Shown: positions 52,725 to 62,146, numbered from the stretch's first letter. The stretch is 64,000 nucleotides of DNA from Ruegeria arenilitoris (GCF_013035425.1 NZ_WQHX01000001.1:930001-994000); one strand, 5' to 3'. The notes: generated from the letters alone by a model not told the origin. Made by a program: numbers and translations.

Positions 52725-53587
52725 GACCTCAAGCTGGCACGCGCAGCGATTGCCGCGCCTCCGGTAATAAGAAAAGCTGCGATCGCAAGCCCCCAAGTGG
52801 GTGTTGCGATCCCGGCTGCTACAAGTGCCAATGTAGACAGAAGCGGAGCGGCGTAGGACGCCGTGCCCAAAATTTGTATGTCACCGCGTTTGACGCCGAT
52901 GTCCCAGACGTAAAAAGCCAGCCCCACCGGCCCCAGCCCCAGTGCCAGTACTGACGCCCAACCGATCGCGCTGTCAGGAACCACTGTTTCCTCCAATGCA
53001 AAGTGCAAACACCAAGAAGCAATTGCAGTTGCAACGCAAAAAACAGCGACCGAGCTTGTAGGAACATCGCCCAATCTTCGTGACAACACCGAATATCCCG
53101 ACCAAGTCAACGCGCACAACAGAGCCAACGCATAACCAGGCAGGTATTGCGCTTGAAAACCTGTGCCGCCTCCACCCCCAATAATTACTGCCGCCCCCGC
53201 AAACCCAAGGCATGCGCCAAACAAATGGCCCAACCGCAGTTTTTCACCCGGGAGCAAGCCAGAGAACAAAACGATAAGCAACGGCCAGAGATATGCGATC
53301 AGTCCAGCCTCGGCCGCAGGCGCCATGCGAAGCGCGGAAAAATACAGCGCGTGATATCCGAACAATCCAACAGCGCCAAAAAGATAAGTCTTCCAGGAGA
53401 TCTGAAGTAATTGCGTCAGAGCACCCGTCGCGAAAACCCAGATCAAACCCAAGCTGCCGCCAATCGAAAAACAGATCGCGTTAAGCAACAATGGGGGCGT
53501 GGGTGCCGAACCGACTGTAAACAAGGCCAACAGTGACCACAGCAGGACGGCCACAAAACCAACCGCCGTCGCGCCCATTCTTGTCAT
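52721..53587 (-). CDS. DMT/EamA family exporter (YddG-like)
   Basis: 288-residue membrane protein with ten hydrophobic segments in two EamA halves. The N-terminal VGFVAVLLWSLLALFTVGSA and YFSALRMAPAAEAGLIAYLWP match YddG, the aromatic amino acid/methyl viologen exporter. Glycine-rich turns (IIGGGGG) lie mid-protein. ATGA overlap with the upstream LysR gene suggests regulation by it. Substrate inferred only by similarity. Confidence 0.88.
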   Translation of the reverse strand: MTRMGATAVGFVAVLLWSLLALFTVGSAPTPPLLLNAICFSIGGSLGLIWVFATGALTQLLQISWKTYLFGAVGLFGYHALYFSALRMAPAAEAGLIAYLWPLLIVLFSGLLPGEKLRLGHLFGACLGFAGAAVIIGGGGGTGFQAQYLPGYALALLCALTWSGYSVLSRRLGDVPTSSVAVFCVATAIASWCLHFALEETVVPDSAIGWASVLALGLGPVGLAFYVWDIGVKRGDIQILGTASYAAPLLSTLALVAAGIATPTWGLAIAAFLITGGAAIAARASLRS

Positions 53588-54531
53588 TTGATTGCAACCT
53601 TTTCCACCGGAATGATTTCGAAGTCATCTGAGATATGCGCGGTCTTTTCAATCTCTGATAGAAACCAATCCCGAAAGGCGGAAATTTGTGGCCGCGTTTC
53701 CGCACCTGGCAAACACAAGAAGCGAAACCGAGCCTGCGTTTCAATCGCCGTTTTAAACGGAGCAACCAGGCGACCTTCGGAAAGGTCTTTAATGATCATT
53801 GCACGTCGACCCAGTGCAATTCCAACGCCGGCAACTGCCGCATCAATGGCATGGTCCGCATTTGAAAAATGCGCCCCGTGCCTTGGTGTGAAATCAATAC
53901 CAACCGCACGAAACCATGCAGGCCAATCACACGGTGGGTCGAGAAACCCAATAGAATCATCGTGGATGAGCGGAGCGTCCCTTAGGGATTGCGCTGTCGC
54001 AAACTTCTCAGCCAGTTCGGGCGTCATAACAGGTGTCAGCCACTCTTGCCGAACCGGAACAGAATATAGGTCTTCGTCGTCCCCGTACCCAAACCGGATC
54101 GCGATATCCACGTCGTCCCTGTGCAAGTCCATGTTGCGCAAAGTGGCGGAAAACTTCAGGTCGATTTCCGGGTAGGCGCGGGCAAAGTCATAGAGACGGG
54201 GTGCGAGCCACTTTGCGGTCAAAGCCGGACCAGCAGTGACTGTCAGGCTGGTAGTGTCTTGCAGACGCCGTGTCGCCTGCCAAGCAGTTTGCAAGGTGAC
54301 AAAGCCTTCGGCTGCCCCCGGCGCCAAAGTTTTACCTGCTTCAGTCAATTCAACAGCACGGTTCATGCGTCGAAACAAAGGGTGGCCCAGATGCTCTTCC
54401 AGTGACTTAATTTGAAAGGACAACGCTGCAGGGGTTACGTGCAGCTCCTCTGCTGCTTTGGCAAAAGACATATGCCTCGCGGCTGCATCAAAGGCACGCA
54501 ACGCAGTTAAAGGGGGCAGGCGGTCACTCAT
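53584..54531 (-). CDS. LysR family transcriptional regulator (GcvA-like)
   Basis: 315 residues. HTH: LPPLTALRAFDAAARHMSFAKAAEELHVTPAALS-type sequence at about 5-40; LysR substrate domain follows (TVTAGPALTAKWLAPRL, near 98). The GcvA-type pattern (PLFRRMNRAVELTEAG) is seen. It shares an operon with the YddG-like exporter and is divergent from the 36-aa ORF. Confidence 0.93.
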   Translation of the reverse strand: MSDRLPPLTALRAFDAAARHMSFAKAAEELHVTPAALSFQIKSLEEHLGHPLFRRMNRAVELTEAGKTLAPGAAEGFVTLQTAWQATRRLQDTTSLTVTAGPALTAKWLAPRLYDFARAYPEIDLKFSATLRNMDLHRDDVDIAIRFGYGDDEDLYSVPVRQEWLTPVMTPELAEKFATAQSLRDAPLIHDDSIGFLDPPCDWPAWFRAVGIDFTPRHGAHFSNADHAIDAAVAGVGIALGRRAMIIKDLSEGRLVAPFKTAIETQARFRFLCLPGAETRPQISAFRDWFLSEIEKTAHISDDFEIIPVEKVAIK

Positions 54532-54642
54532 TCAATTTAGTTTTCCTTATCTGAACTATTCAAATTCCTCGTTTGTAATGCTTAGAAATAATGGCCATCA
54601 TCTGGGTAAGTCAAATGAAACTAATCTGATAAAGAGGCTACC

Positions 54643-54753
54643 ATGATTGAGATTGCAACCGATCTTTCAGTTCAACGCGCCTTTCAGCGCGCCCATTCCG
54701 AGCGCGGAAAATTTGTCAGGAATGTTGTTAAATGGATTCTCGGTTCCCGCTGA
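54643..54753 (+). CDS. 36-aa basic small protein with its own terminator
   Basis: ATG at 54643, preceded by AAAGAGG, encodes 36 residues, with a basic C-terminal half (AFQRAHSERGKF, then VVKWILGSR). It is not a shadow of any larger gene: no long frame covers this region on either strand, and a strong terminator follows 33 bases after the stop. I do not recognise the family. It is divergent from a LysR gene by 111 bp. Short basic amphipathic proteins of this kind occur as regulators or membrane-associated peptides in Rhodobacterales, but no function is claimed. Confidence 0.65.
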   Translation: MIEIATDLSVQRAFQRAHSERGKFVRNVVKWILGSR

Positions 54754-54785
54754 ACGCAGCGCGCGCGTTCTTACGGGATACATTT

Positions 54786-54815
54786 CGGGCCGACCTAAAT
54801 AGGTCGGCCCGTTTT
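54786..54815 (+). terminator. Rho-independent terminator after the 36-aa ORF
   Basis: A perfect 11-bp stem (CGGGCCGACCT / AGGTCGGCCCG) with loop AAAT is followed by TTTT. On the minus strand there is no T-tract, so it serves the plus-strand small transcript rather than phaB. Confidence 0.9.
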
Positions 54816-54832
54816 AGTCCCAGCGCTCTGCA

Positions 54833-55555
54833 TCAGACGAAGAACTGTGCACCGTTGGCCGAAATAGTCGATCCATTTATGAACTGTGAGTCTTCCGAAG
54901 CCAGGAACGTAACGCAACGCGCGATTTCCTCCGGCTCACCCAGACGACCAGCAGGGATTTGGCCGATAATGGCCTCGCGCACCTTCTCTGGAACGGCCAT
55001 CACCATCTCAGTGGCGATGTAACCGGGACAGATTGCATTGGCTGTGATGCCTGCACGCGCGCCCTCTTGTGCCAGTGATTTGACAATACCCAGATCGCCT
55101 GCCTTCGTAGCGGCATAGTTTACTTGGGCAAACTGGCCTTTTTGACCGTTGATCGAGCTAATGACAATCACGCGGCCAAATTTGCGTTCACGCATTCCCG
55201 GCCACACAGGGTGTACAGTATTGAATACACCGGTCAGATTGGTGTCGATCACCTGATGCCACTGCTCTGGCGTCATTTTGTGGAACGGCGCATCGCGCGT
55301 TATACCAGCGTTGGCGACAACGATGTCGATCGGTCCCACTTCAGCTTCGACCTTTTCGATGCCCGCTTTGGAGTCATCATAATCGGCAACGTTCCATTTG
55401 TAGGTCTTAATTCCAGTTTCTTCGGTAAATTTCGCGGCCGCTTCGTCATTGCCTGCATAGGTGGCTGCAACATTGTATCCTTCGGCTTTTAGCGCTTTGG
55501 AAATTGCTGCGCCAATACCGCGGGAACCGCCGGTTACGAGTGCTGTACGTGCCAT
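54833..55555 (-). CDS. phaB: Acetoacetyl-CoA reductase
   Basis: NADPH-dependent SDR enzyme making (R)-3-hydroxybutyryl-CoA for PHB synthesis. 240 residues. Cofactor motif TGGSRGIG (about 7-14), catalytic Ser (VISSIN) and YAATK (about 149-153), and NAGITRD. GGAGG upstream of the ATG. It is separated from phaA by 187 bp that includes a strong terminator. Confidence 0.96.
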   Translation of the reverse strand: MARTALVTGGSRGIGAAISKALKAEGYNVAATYAGNDEAAAKFTEETGIKTYKWNVADYDDSKAGIEKVEAEVGPIDIVVANAGITRDAPFHKMTPEQWHQVIDTNLTGVFNTVHPVWPGMRERKFGRVIVISSINGQKGQFAQVNYAATKAGDLGIVKSLAQEGARAGITANAICPGYIATEMVMAVPEKVREAIIGQIPAGRLGEPEEIARCVTFLASEDSQFINGSTISANGAQFFV

Positions 55556-55691
55556 TCAGGATTCCTCCAAATTTAGTCATCTTGGTAATTCTGTTACTCT
55601 GAGTGAGATTATCGCGCAATATCGTTTCGTGTCTGTTTCAGTGTTTCCGCTCGGCGATTTTGTCGCATCTTCGGGGCAAGCCCCAGTTGTA

Positions 55692-55726
55692 ACAAAAAAG
55701 GGCGCCCAACGGACGCCCTTTTTTGT
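55692..55726. terminator. Strong terminator between phaA and phaB
   Basis: A 13-bp perfect stem (ACAAAAAAGGGCG / CGCCCTTTTTTGT) with a 9-base loop lies 17 bases after the phaA stop. T-runs occur on both sides, so it can work on either strand. Confidence 0.9.
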
Positions 55727-55742
55727 TCGCTTGTCAAAGCAC

Positions 55743-56918
55743 TTAGTCGCGCTCCACGCACAGGGCAACGCCCATGCCACCGCCGATGCACAGTGTTGCA
55801 AGACCCTTCTTGGCGTCACGGCGTTTCATTTCGAACAGAAGCGTGTTCAGAACGCGGCAGCCCGAGGCCCCGATCGGGTGACCGATGGCAATCGCGCCGC
55901 CGTTCACATTCACGATCGACGGATCCCAGCCCATGTCCTTGTTCACGGCGCAGGCCTGCGCTGCAAAGGCTTCATTGGCCTCGACCAGATCCAGATCGTC
56001 AACCGACCAGCCCGCCTTTTCAAGCGCCTTGCGCGAGGCGTAGATCGGGCCGACGCCCATGATCGACGGATCCAAGCCAGCGGTCGCGTAGGACGCAATA
56101 CGGGCCAGAGGCTCGATGCCGCGTTTTTCGGCATTCTCCGACGACATCAGCAGGGTTGCCGCTGCACCGTCATTTAGGCCCGAAGCGTTTGCCGCAGTGA
56201 CCGATCCGTCTTTGGTGAAGGCCGGGCGCAGTTTGGCCATCGCCTCCATGGTCGCGCCATGGCGGATGTATTCGTCCTTGTCCATCACGATGTCGCCCTT
56301 GCGGGTCTTGATGGTGAAGGGCACGATTTCATCGGCGAACTTGCCAGCGTTCTGGGCCGCTTCGGCTTTGTTCTGCGATGCGACGGCGAATTCATCCTGC
56401 ATGTCGCGGCTGATCTGCCACTTTTCGGCAACGTTTTCAGCCGTTTGGCCCATGTGATAACCATTGAAGGCATCCCACAAGCCGTCGCGTATCATCGTGT
56501 CGATGTATTTCATGTCACCCATCTTGTGGCCGGCGCGAAGGGCCGCGGCATGAGGCGACAAGGTCATGTTTTCCTGTCCTCCGGCGCAGACAATATCGGC
56601 ATCGCCCAGTTGGATGTGCTGGGCACCCAAAGCCACGGCTCGCAATCCCGAACCGCAAACCTGATTGATGCCCCACGCAGCGCTTTCCTGTGGCAGCCCG
56701 GCATTGATGTGCGCCTGTCGTGCGGGGTTTTGACCTTGGGCGGCTGTAAGGACCTGGCCCATGATGGTTTCGCTTACCTCGCCTTTTTCGACCCCTGCGC
56801 GGTCCACTACCGCTTCGAGGACCGCAGCGCCGAGGTCATGGGCAGGGGTGTTCGCAAACGAACCAGCAAAGCTGCCCACACCTGTGCGGGCGGCGGATGC
56901 GATTACTACGTTGGTCAT
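55743..56918 (-). CDS. phaA: Acetyl-CoA acetyltransferase
   Basis: Thiolase condensing two acetyl-CoA to acetoacetyl-CoA, first step of PHB synthesis. 391 residues. Active-site Cys in [13 protein letters not shown] (about residue 88), His in [14 protein letters not shown] (about 348), and Cys in TLCIGGGMG (about 378). AAAGGA precedes ATG. A PhaR-type palindrome lies about 122 bases upstream. Confidence 0.97.
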   Translation of the reverse strand: MTNVVIASAARTGVGSFAGSFANTPAHDLGAAVLEAVVDRAGVEKGEVSETIMGQVLTAAQGQNPARQAHINAGLPQESAAWGINQVCGSGLRAVALGAQHIQLGDADIVCAGGQENMTLSPHAAALRAGHKMGDMKYIDTMIRDGLWDAFNGYHMGQTAENVAEKWQISRDMQDEFAVASQNKAEAAQNAGKFADEIVPFTIKTRKGDIVMDKDEYIRHGATMEAMAKLRPAFTKDGSVTAANASGLNDGAAATLLMSSENAEKRGIEPLARIASYATAGLDPSIMGVGPIYASRKALEKAGWSVDDLDLVEANEAFAAQACAVNKDMGWDPSIVNVNGGAIAIGHPIGASGCRVLNTLLFEMKRRDAKKGLATLCIGGGMGVALCVERD

Positions 56919-57039
56919 ATAGTCAATCCTTTACCGTCATGGTCCAGCAGGAGATCTGATTGTTCGGATGACAGGCCCTTCTTTTCAAAACAAAAGCGCC
57001 TTGTGATCCCCCGCCCTAGTGGGCTCTGGCATACCTCAA

Positions 57040-57055
57040 TGCTGCATATGCAGCA
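57040..57055. promoter_or_regulatory. PhaR-type operator upstream of phaA
   Basis: TGCTGCATATGCAGCA is a perfect 16-bp palindrome that contains CTGC-N4-GCAG, the consensus reported for PhaR of Paracoccus and Rhodobacter. It lies in the 193-bp gap upstream of phaA. The EAL gene converges into this gap from the other side in the same direction, so phaA is the natural target. Confidence 0.75.
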
Positions 57056-57111
57056 ATGGACACCTTGTCTCAGCGTCAAGTTCGGCGCAATACCGCACCT
57101 AAGGTTTCAGT

Positions 57112-57945
57112 CTAAACAGCCGTTTTGACCGTATTTTCTGGTGCCCACGGTGGTGTGACAGACGGCGCGCCGAACAAAAAACCCTGTAGGCAATCCACAC
57201 CGTTTGCAACCAGAAATTCGGCGTCTGCTTTGCTTTCAACCGATTCGGCAGTCACAAGGATTTCGAACTCGCGTGCGACTGCAATTAATGCTCTCACCAG
57301 CGCCTGATTGTCTGGATTTTCATTTATACCACGAATGAACTGTCCGTCGATCTTAGCCGCGTCAAACAGAAACTCACGAAAGTGTCGAAAGCTGAAATTG
57401 CTGGCGCCAAAGTCCTCCAACGCAAATGCAATCCCTCGTTCTTGCTGGCGATCCATGAAGTCCATAACCAATTCGGGTACCAGCATCGCAGAGCTTTCAG
57501 AGATTTCCAGAATAAGCCTTTCGCCTAGACTGCGGTCCTTTTTGAGGGAACGGTCCAAAATGCGAGACCAGCGCGTATACCCTATCGAACGCGCGGACAT
57601 GTTTATGGACAAGCGAATTCCAGGGTTTTGCCGCAGGGTTCTAAGGCCCATTTCCAGCGCAACACAATCTATGTCACGGCCAATAGGGGTGTTTTCGATT
57701 TGCGGCATGAATTCTCTGGCCGGAATGACGCGTCCGGTTTCGTCCAAAACCCGTATAAACGCTTCGTAGAAGGCTACATTGTGTGGAACCCTCGCTTGCA
57801 TTACGGGCTGAAACGCAAGTTTACATTGCTTGTGTTTGACCGCATCGGTCGCCATGTTCAGCACCGATTGGTCTCGTGAAGTGACGGCAGCATTCAAAGG
57901 GCTGTCCAAACCTTCCGGCAAATCAGAGAGTTTTTTGTCCCGCAT
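57112..57945 (-). CDS. Stand-alone EAL-domain protein with a changed DDFG motif
   Basis: 277 residues. The EAL domain occupies nearly the whole protein (about 35-260) with no GGDEF or sensor domain. Seen: EAF at residue 61 for EAL, N115 (NMSARS), E147 (EISES), E177-D178 (LEDFGAS in place of DDFG), K198/D200 (AKIDGQFI), ESVE at 234-237 and Q254 (QGFLFG). The first Asp of DDFG is Glu and the E(G)VE loop is altered, so c-di-GMP hydrolysis may be weak or lost. Start at ATG 57945; a TTG at 58002 is less likely. Confidence 0.87.
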   Translation of the reverse strand: MRDKKLSDLPEGLDSPLNAAVTSRDQSVLNMATDAVKHKQCKLAFQPVMQARVPHNVAFYEAFIRVLDETGRVIPAREFMPQIENTPIGRDIDCVALEMGLRTLRQNPGIRLSINMSARSIGYTRWSRILDRSLKKDRSLGERLILEISESSAMLVPELVMDFMDRQQERGIAFALEDFGASNFSFRHFREFLFDAAKIDGQFIRGINENPDNQALVRALIAVAREFEILVTAESVESKADAEFLVANGVDCLQGFLFGAPSVTPPWAPENTVKTAV

Positions 57946-58059
57946 GCGTGCACCATATTTCTGTGCATATCTGGAATGGCATCCAGCACAATGTCGGGGC
58001 AAACTTATGAATTTGAAGTTAATGAAACTTACAAACTTCCTTTGTCAGGAAAAGTTTCT

Positions 58060-58251
58060 CTAGCGCGAAGATTGCCAAGCACGACCCATGGCGATAATCG
58101 CCCCGATCACCGAACCAAGAAAGCCCACCAGCGCCAATCCGAACCCCAAGCTCAGGATCGCTGCTGGTGTTTCCGGACTGAGGGCGGCGAGCATAGCCGT
58201 TACAAGGCCCAAAAGGCCTATCGCGGTTGCGGTTATTGTCAGGCGCATCAT
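58060..58251 (-). CDS. Small two-helix membrane protein
   Basis: 63 residues with two hydrophobic helices (about 4-24 and 30-54, glycine/alanine-rich, with a proline/glutamate turn between) and a basic C-terminus. No family recognised. No other gene occupies the region, which supports it as real. The start could be the second methionine (58248). Confidence 0.6.
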   Translation of the reverse strand: MMRLTITATAIGLLGLVTAMLAALSPETPAAILSLGFGLALVGFLGSVIGAIIAMGRAWQSSR

Positions 58252-58337
58252 GAGTTCTGGTCGCTCGATATTGAAACACTTGTGCGATGTGGCGGCAATC
58301 CAGCGGATTTCAAGGTTTAATTTTTTAAATCGGCGAC

Positions 58338-59309
58338 TTATGACCTGTCCGCAAGACCATTTTGTCGGCTTGCGCTGAACCCTTCGAATCCTGGGGTACC
58401 ATGATCTTCGGGGTGCCGGGCCAGATGCTTGGCCTTGATCTGATTGGAATTATTTCGGCTTCCGTCATGACTGTATCCGGGTGGCGCAAAGCAATAAGCC
58501 AGACGCTGACGCAAGCTCAGACCAGTTTGAGTTGCGTCGCGCCAGATACTCACCCATTCGTGAAAGGCCACGCGTAGCGGGTTAAAGGTGCCGATGTTGT
58601 GTACCAACCCATAATCCACCTTGTCGCTTTCTTGTTCGGGCACAAAAGTGCCAAACAACTTATCCCAGATAATGAAAACCCCAGCATAATTGCAGTCCAG
58701 ATAACGCGCGTTGCGCCCGTGATGCACACGGTGGTGACTGGGTGTGTTCATTACTGCTTCGAACCAGCGAGGCATTTTCCTGATTGCTTCTGTGTGGATC
58801 CAAAATTGATAAATCAGATTCAGACCGCCAACAAAGAGAACCATAGCAGGATGAAAACCCAGTAAAATCAATGGCGCACGCACGACCATCATGAAGGTGA
58901 ACGTATAGGTCCATGTCTGCCGCAGCGCTGTCGTCAGGTTGTAATGCTGCGAACTGTGGTGGTTCACGTGACTAGCCCAGACCCAGCGGATGCGATGCCC
59001 AAATCGATGCACCCAATAGTAACGCAAGTCATCCAGCACAAAGCATATGAAAATTACGGGGACGGAAGTTCCCAGATCCAGAGGAGTAATCTGCCATAGC
59101 CACATGAAAAACGCGTAAGCGATAAAGCCCAACAGAAACCCCGATGCAATATTGCCTGCGCCCATAATCAGCGATGTCAGTGCATCTCGTGTCTCGTAAC
59201 GGCCGCCTCGACCCTTGATTGCGATCCAAACAAACTCAACCAGAATGGCGGCAATAAAAAACGGGACAGCCCATTGTACTGCATCTGGGAAACTCACCTG
59301 CTCTGTCAT
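58338..59309 (-). CDS. Sterol desaturase/fatty acid hydroxylase family membrane protein
   Basis: 323-residue di-iron membrane enzyme. Histidine clusters: HRFGHRIRW (H-x3-H type), HVNHHSSQHYN, and HHRVHHGRN; four to five hydrophobic segments. Proteins of this kind in roseobacters act on lipids or carotenoid-like substrates; the substrate is unknown. Its start overlaps the upstream gene by 4 bp. Confidence 0.88.
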   Translation of the reverse strand: MTEQVSFPDAVQWAVPFFIAAILVEFVWIAIKGRGGRYETRDALTSLIMGAGNIASGFLLGFIAYAFFMWLWQITPLDLGTSVPVIFICFVLDDLRYYWVHRFGHRIRWVWASHVNHHSSQHYNLTTALRQTWTYTFTFMMVVRAPLILLGFHPAMVLFVGGLNLIYQFWIHTEAIRKMPRWFEAVMNTPSHHRVHHGRNARYLDCNYAGVFIIWDKLFGTFVPEQESDKVDYGLVHNIGTFNPLRVAFHEWVSIWRDATQTGLSLRQRLAYCFAPPGYSHDGSRNNSNQIKAKHLARHPEDHGTPGFEGFSASRQNGLADRS

Positions 59310-59692
59310 ACGGGGTCCAATAAGTGTCGCCAGTGGCGGCGCTCGGTTTCGTCAAGACGGACAATTACGCGGGGGATGCTGAAATCATGAAACAGAATCT
59401 CGAAACCTTCCGGATGTTCGAGCCAATCAAAATCAAGCAAATGCCTGGCTGCGGTGTCAGCGCCGAACGACCATAAAAGCCCGGCAACCTCTTTTGTTCG
59501 GATCAAAGCAAAATGGCCATCATGTGAAACGGTAACATCAACTACATCATCGTCGGGAAAGTGGCGAAGCCAGTCCTGCCAAGCTAAGTCATGTGTAAGA
59601 ACGCGCATCCGCGAACGCCCGGTCAGGTGCAACATCAGCCCTATTCCGGAAATGCCGACAACCACCAAAACCAACAATATTTCAAGTGGCAT
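59306..59692 (-). CDS. Hypothetical protein with N-terminal membrane helix
   Basis: 128 residues. One helix (about 3-24, LLVLVVVGISGIGLML), then a cytoplasmic domain with WQDWLRHFPDDDVVDVTVSHDG and EHPEGFEILFHDFS. Not recognised. ATGA overlap with the sterol-desaturase family gene, so probably co-transcribed. No gene is seen in the 212 bases between it and the next gene. Confidence 0.7.
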   Translation of the reverse strand: MPLEILLVLVVVGISGIGLMLHLTGRSRMRVLTHDLAWQDWLRHFPDDDVVDVTVSHDGHFALIRTKEVAGLLWSFGADTAARHLLDFDWLEHPEGFEILFHDFSIPRVIVRLDETERRHWRHLLDPV

Positions 59693-59904
59693 GCTGCCCT
59701 CCCGGCGACAGAGTGCAGATGGGACGGGTTTGTGTCAAAGGTAGCGTGGCGTCAGGCTTGTTGCCGTTGGCTGGCCACTATCGTTGACCATGCCTGCCCA
59801 GAATTTTTCGAGCTATGGCGCATTGCCGTGTCGCGCGCATTCATGCCGACGCGGAATCGAGGCTTATTCTCACGCACAAACAAATTATGAAATCTTTGTT
59901 CAAG

Positions 59905-60471
59905 TCAGCTTGCGCCGTTGACCAAGGCAGAGATTATCGCTTTGGCGCTTTCTGAATTCCACTCGGCGTCGCCTATCATACGGGCTATTTCCTGACCTTC
60001 CGGATTCAATATAACCGTTATTGGTAAGGCGACGATGCCGAACTCGCGTGCGGCCGCCTGGCGTGGATCTTGATGACGTGGCAGATTGTCTATTCCGTTT
60101 TCTGCAAAGAATTTCTTGATGCCCGCTGGGTTATTGCGGCCGGTCGCCAATGTCAGAACCTGAAATTTTTCGCCCCCAAACTCTTCTTGAAGTTCGGCGA
60201 TCTGTGGCATCTCCACACGGCAAGGCGCGCACCAAGTGGCCCAAAAGTTCACCAGTAAGTATTTGCCACGAAAGTCTTCCAGAGTACCTACGCCCCCGTC
60301 ATCTTCGAGCTGAAACTCGATTGTTTTTGCTTCCTTGGGCTCCTTATGCACGATCAGCCGTTTCATGCTGTCCTCGCGCAAAGCCTCGATCGTTGCCGGA
60401 TCAGCAGCCAAAGCCGCGTTTGCACCCAGCGCGAGGGCCATATAAAGGGGGATCAGACTAACAAGGCGCAT
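59905..60471 (-). CDS. TlpA-like periplasmic thiol-disulfide reductase
   Basis: 188 residues with a signal peptide ([21 protein letters not shown]). Thioredoxin-fold domain with active site WATWCAPC (CxxC) and a cis-proline region ALPITVIL. Similar to TlpA/ResA/CcmG, which reduce haem-binding cysteines or other periplasmic disulfides. ATG 60471; the frame upstream is antisense to argH. Divergent from argH with 21 bases between the starts. Confidence 0.9.
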   Translation of the reverse strand: MRLVSLIPLYMALALGANAALAADPATIEALREDSMKRLIVHKEPKEAKTIEFQLEDDGGVGTLEDFRGKYLLVNFWATWCAPCRVEMPQIAELQEEFGGEKFQVLTLATGRNNPAGIKKFFAENGIDNLPRHQDPRQAAAREFGIVALPITVILNPEGQEIARMIGDAEWNSESAKAIISALVNGAS

Positions 60472-60492
60472 ATTAACTCCGGGTTTTCCAAC

Positions 60493-61893
60493 ATGACCGA
60501 CCAATCCTCGAACCAGATGTGGGGCGGCCGCTTTGCCGCTGGTCCAGACGCGATAATGGAGGCGATCAATGCCTCGATCGGGTTCGATCAGCGGATGGCG
60601 GCCCAAGACATCGCAGGCTCGCGCGCCCACGCCGCCATGCTTGCGGCTACAGGCGTGATAACTGATAGTGATGCTCAGGCCATTCGGGAAGGGCTGCTCA
60701 CCGTATTGTCAGAAATTGAACGCGGAGAATTCAAATTTTCAACCGCGCTGGAAGACATACATATGAATGTCGAAGCGCGCCTGAAAGAGATCATTGGCGA
60801 CCCAGCCGGTCGATTGCACACCGGTCGGTCCAGAAACGATCAGGTGGCAACCGACTTCAAACTCTGGGTGCGCGATCAGCTGGACGCGGCAGAAAGCGGT
60901 TTGCTTGCTTTGATCCGGGCACTTTTGGCGCAAGCTGAGGCCGGCGCAGATTGGGTTATGCCCGGCTTTACCCACCTGCAAACCGCGCAACCGGTCACAT
61001 GGGGCCACCACATGATGGCCTATGTCGAGATGTTTGGCCGCGACCTGTCTCGCGTTCGCGACGCGCGTACCCGTATGAATGAATCGCCTTTGGGCGCGGC
61101 CGCATTGGCGGGAACTTCCTTCCCGATTGATCGCCAAATGACCGCCGAAGCGCTGAGTTTTGATCGCCCTGCGGCGAACTCTCTGGACGCCGTCAGCGAT
61201 AGGGATTTTGCGTTGGAATTTCTATCTACCGCCTCAATTTGTGCCGTTCATTTGTCCCGGTTTGCCGAAGAGCTGGTGATCTGGTCGTCAGCCCAGTTCC
61301 GCTTTGTCACCTTGTCCGACAGGTTTTCCACAGGCTCATCTATCATGCCACAAAAGAAAAATCCTGACGCGGCCGAGCTGATCCGCGCCAAAGTTGGTCG
61401 GATATTTGGTGCCAATACCGCGTTGATGATGGTGATGAAGGGCCTGCCGCTCGCCTATTCCAAGGACATGCAGGAAGACAAGGAACAGGTGTTTGACGCG
61501 GCGGACAACTGGATGCTGGCTTTGGCGGCTATGGAAGGAATGGTCAAAGACATGACCGCCAACCGTGAAAGCCTCGCCTCAGCTGCAGGCTCGGGTTTTT
61601 CAACCGCCACCGATCTCGCGGATTGGTTGGTACGTGTTTTGGGGCTGCCGTTCCGCGATGCCCATCATGTGACAGGCTCACTAGTGGCAATAGCCGAAAA
61701 AAAAGGCTGCGACCTGCCCGACCTGACGCTGGAAGACATGCAGTCTGTTAAGTCGGAAATTACAGATGATGTCTACTCTGTGCTTACAGTCGAGAATTCT
61801 GTACACTCGCGACAGTCCTACGGAGGTACGGCCCCTGATCAGGTGCGTGCCCAAATTAAACGATGGAAGGCGCTGGTGGGATGCGAATACTGA
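60493..61893 (+). CDS. argH: Argininosuccinate lyase
   Basis: Last step of arginine synthesis. 466 residues, normal. WGGRFA near residue 10, the [14 protein letters not shown] block near 115, and the signature [15 protein letters not shown] near 280 with the catalytic serine. ATG 60493; the frame begins upstream but is not conserved. The stop overlaps the next lipoprotein gene. Confidence 0.97.
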   Translation: MTDQSSNQMWGGRFAAGPDAIMEAINASIGFDQRMAAQDIAGSRAHAAMLAATGVITDSDAQAIREGLLTVLSEIERGEFKFSTALEDIHMNVEARLKEIIGDPAGRLHTGRSRNDQVATDFKLWVRDQLDAAESGLLALIRALLAQAEAGADWVMPGFTHLQTAQPVTWGHHMMAYVEMFGRDLSRVRDARTRMNESPLGAAALAGTSFPIDRQMTAEALSFDRPAANSLDAVSDRDFALEFLSTASICAVHLSRFAEELVIWSSAQFRFVTLSDRFSTGSSIMPQKKNPDAAELIRAKVGRIFGANTALMMVMKGLPLAYSKDMQEDKEQVFDAADNWMLALAAMEGMVKDMTANRESLASAAGSGFSTATDLADWLVRVLGLPFRDAHHVTGSLVAIAEKKGCDLPDLTLEDMQSVKSEITDDVYSVLTVENSVHSRQSYGGTAPDQVRAQIKRWKALVGCEY

Positions 61894-62063
61894 GTGTAAT
61901 CCTTCTGATCTCGGCTGGTCTTGTCCTCAGCGGGTGTGGTGCGGATGGAGAGCCCACGCAGCCCACCATGAGCGCAAACGTTGGTGTTGGCACCAGCGGG
62001 GTGCATATCGGCGGTGGTATCGGCCTGCAGCGCGGCGGGTTAGGCGTATATCTGGGGCTTTGA
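61881..62063 (+). CDS. Small lipoprotein between argH and lysA (LptM-like position)
   Basis: 60 residues. [20 protein letters not shown]: signal and lipobox ending in Cys19, so a lipoprotein. The tail is glycine-rich ([15 protein letters not shown]). In many proteobacteria a small lipoprotein lies next to lysA or dapF (LptM/YifL); the sequence GCGADGEP is loosely like that family's GCG-x-KGP start. Its ATG overlaps argH by 13 bp. An in-frame ATG at 61863 gives a longer, less signal-like start. Confidence 0.75.
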   Translation: MRILSVILLISAGLVLSGCGADGEPTQPTMSANVGVGTSGVHIGGGIGLQRGGLGVYLGL

Positions 62064-62146
62064 GCCAAATTTATTGAAATGGCTTGAACGCTGCTATTTT
62101 AGCGTAACTTAAAAATCCAGTGGGTTCCCGCATTGATGAGGATTTG

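Noticed and set aside
54537..54626. Separated TTAGTTTT / GAAACTAA inverted match between LysR and the 36-aa ORF
   Set aside because: Arms are short, about 80 bases apart and imperfect; an AT-rich promoter region could give this by chance.
55461..56177. Plus-strand frame spanning the phaA-phaB gap
   Set aside because: It runs antisense through both genes and across the terminator; composition is that of a shadow frame.
56259..57128. Long plus-strand open frame of about 289 codons opposite phaA
   Set aside because: It is the antisense shadow of the phaA thiolase, has no protein-like motif and no ribosome site.
59693..59904. Possible gene in the gap before the TlpA-like gene
   Set aside because: Only short frames without ribosome sites; no protein-like or RNA-like structure seen.
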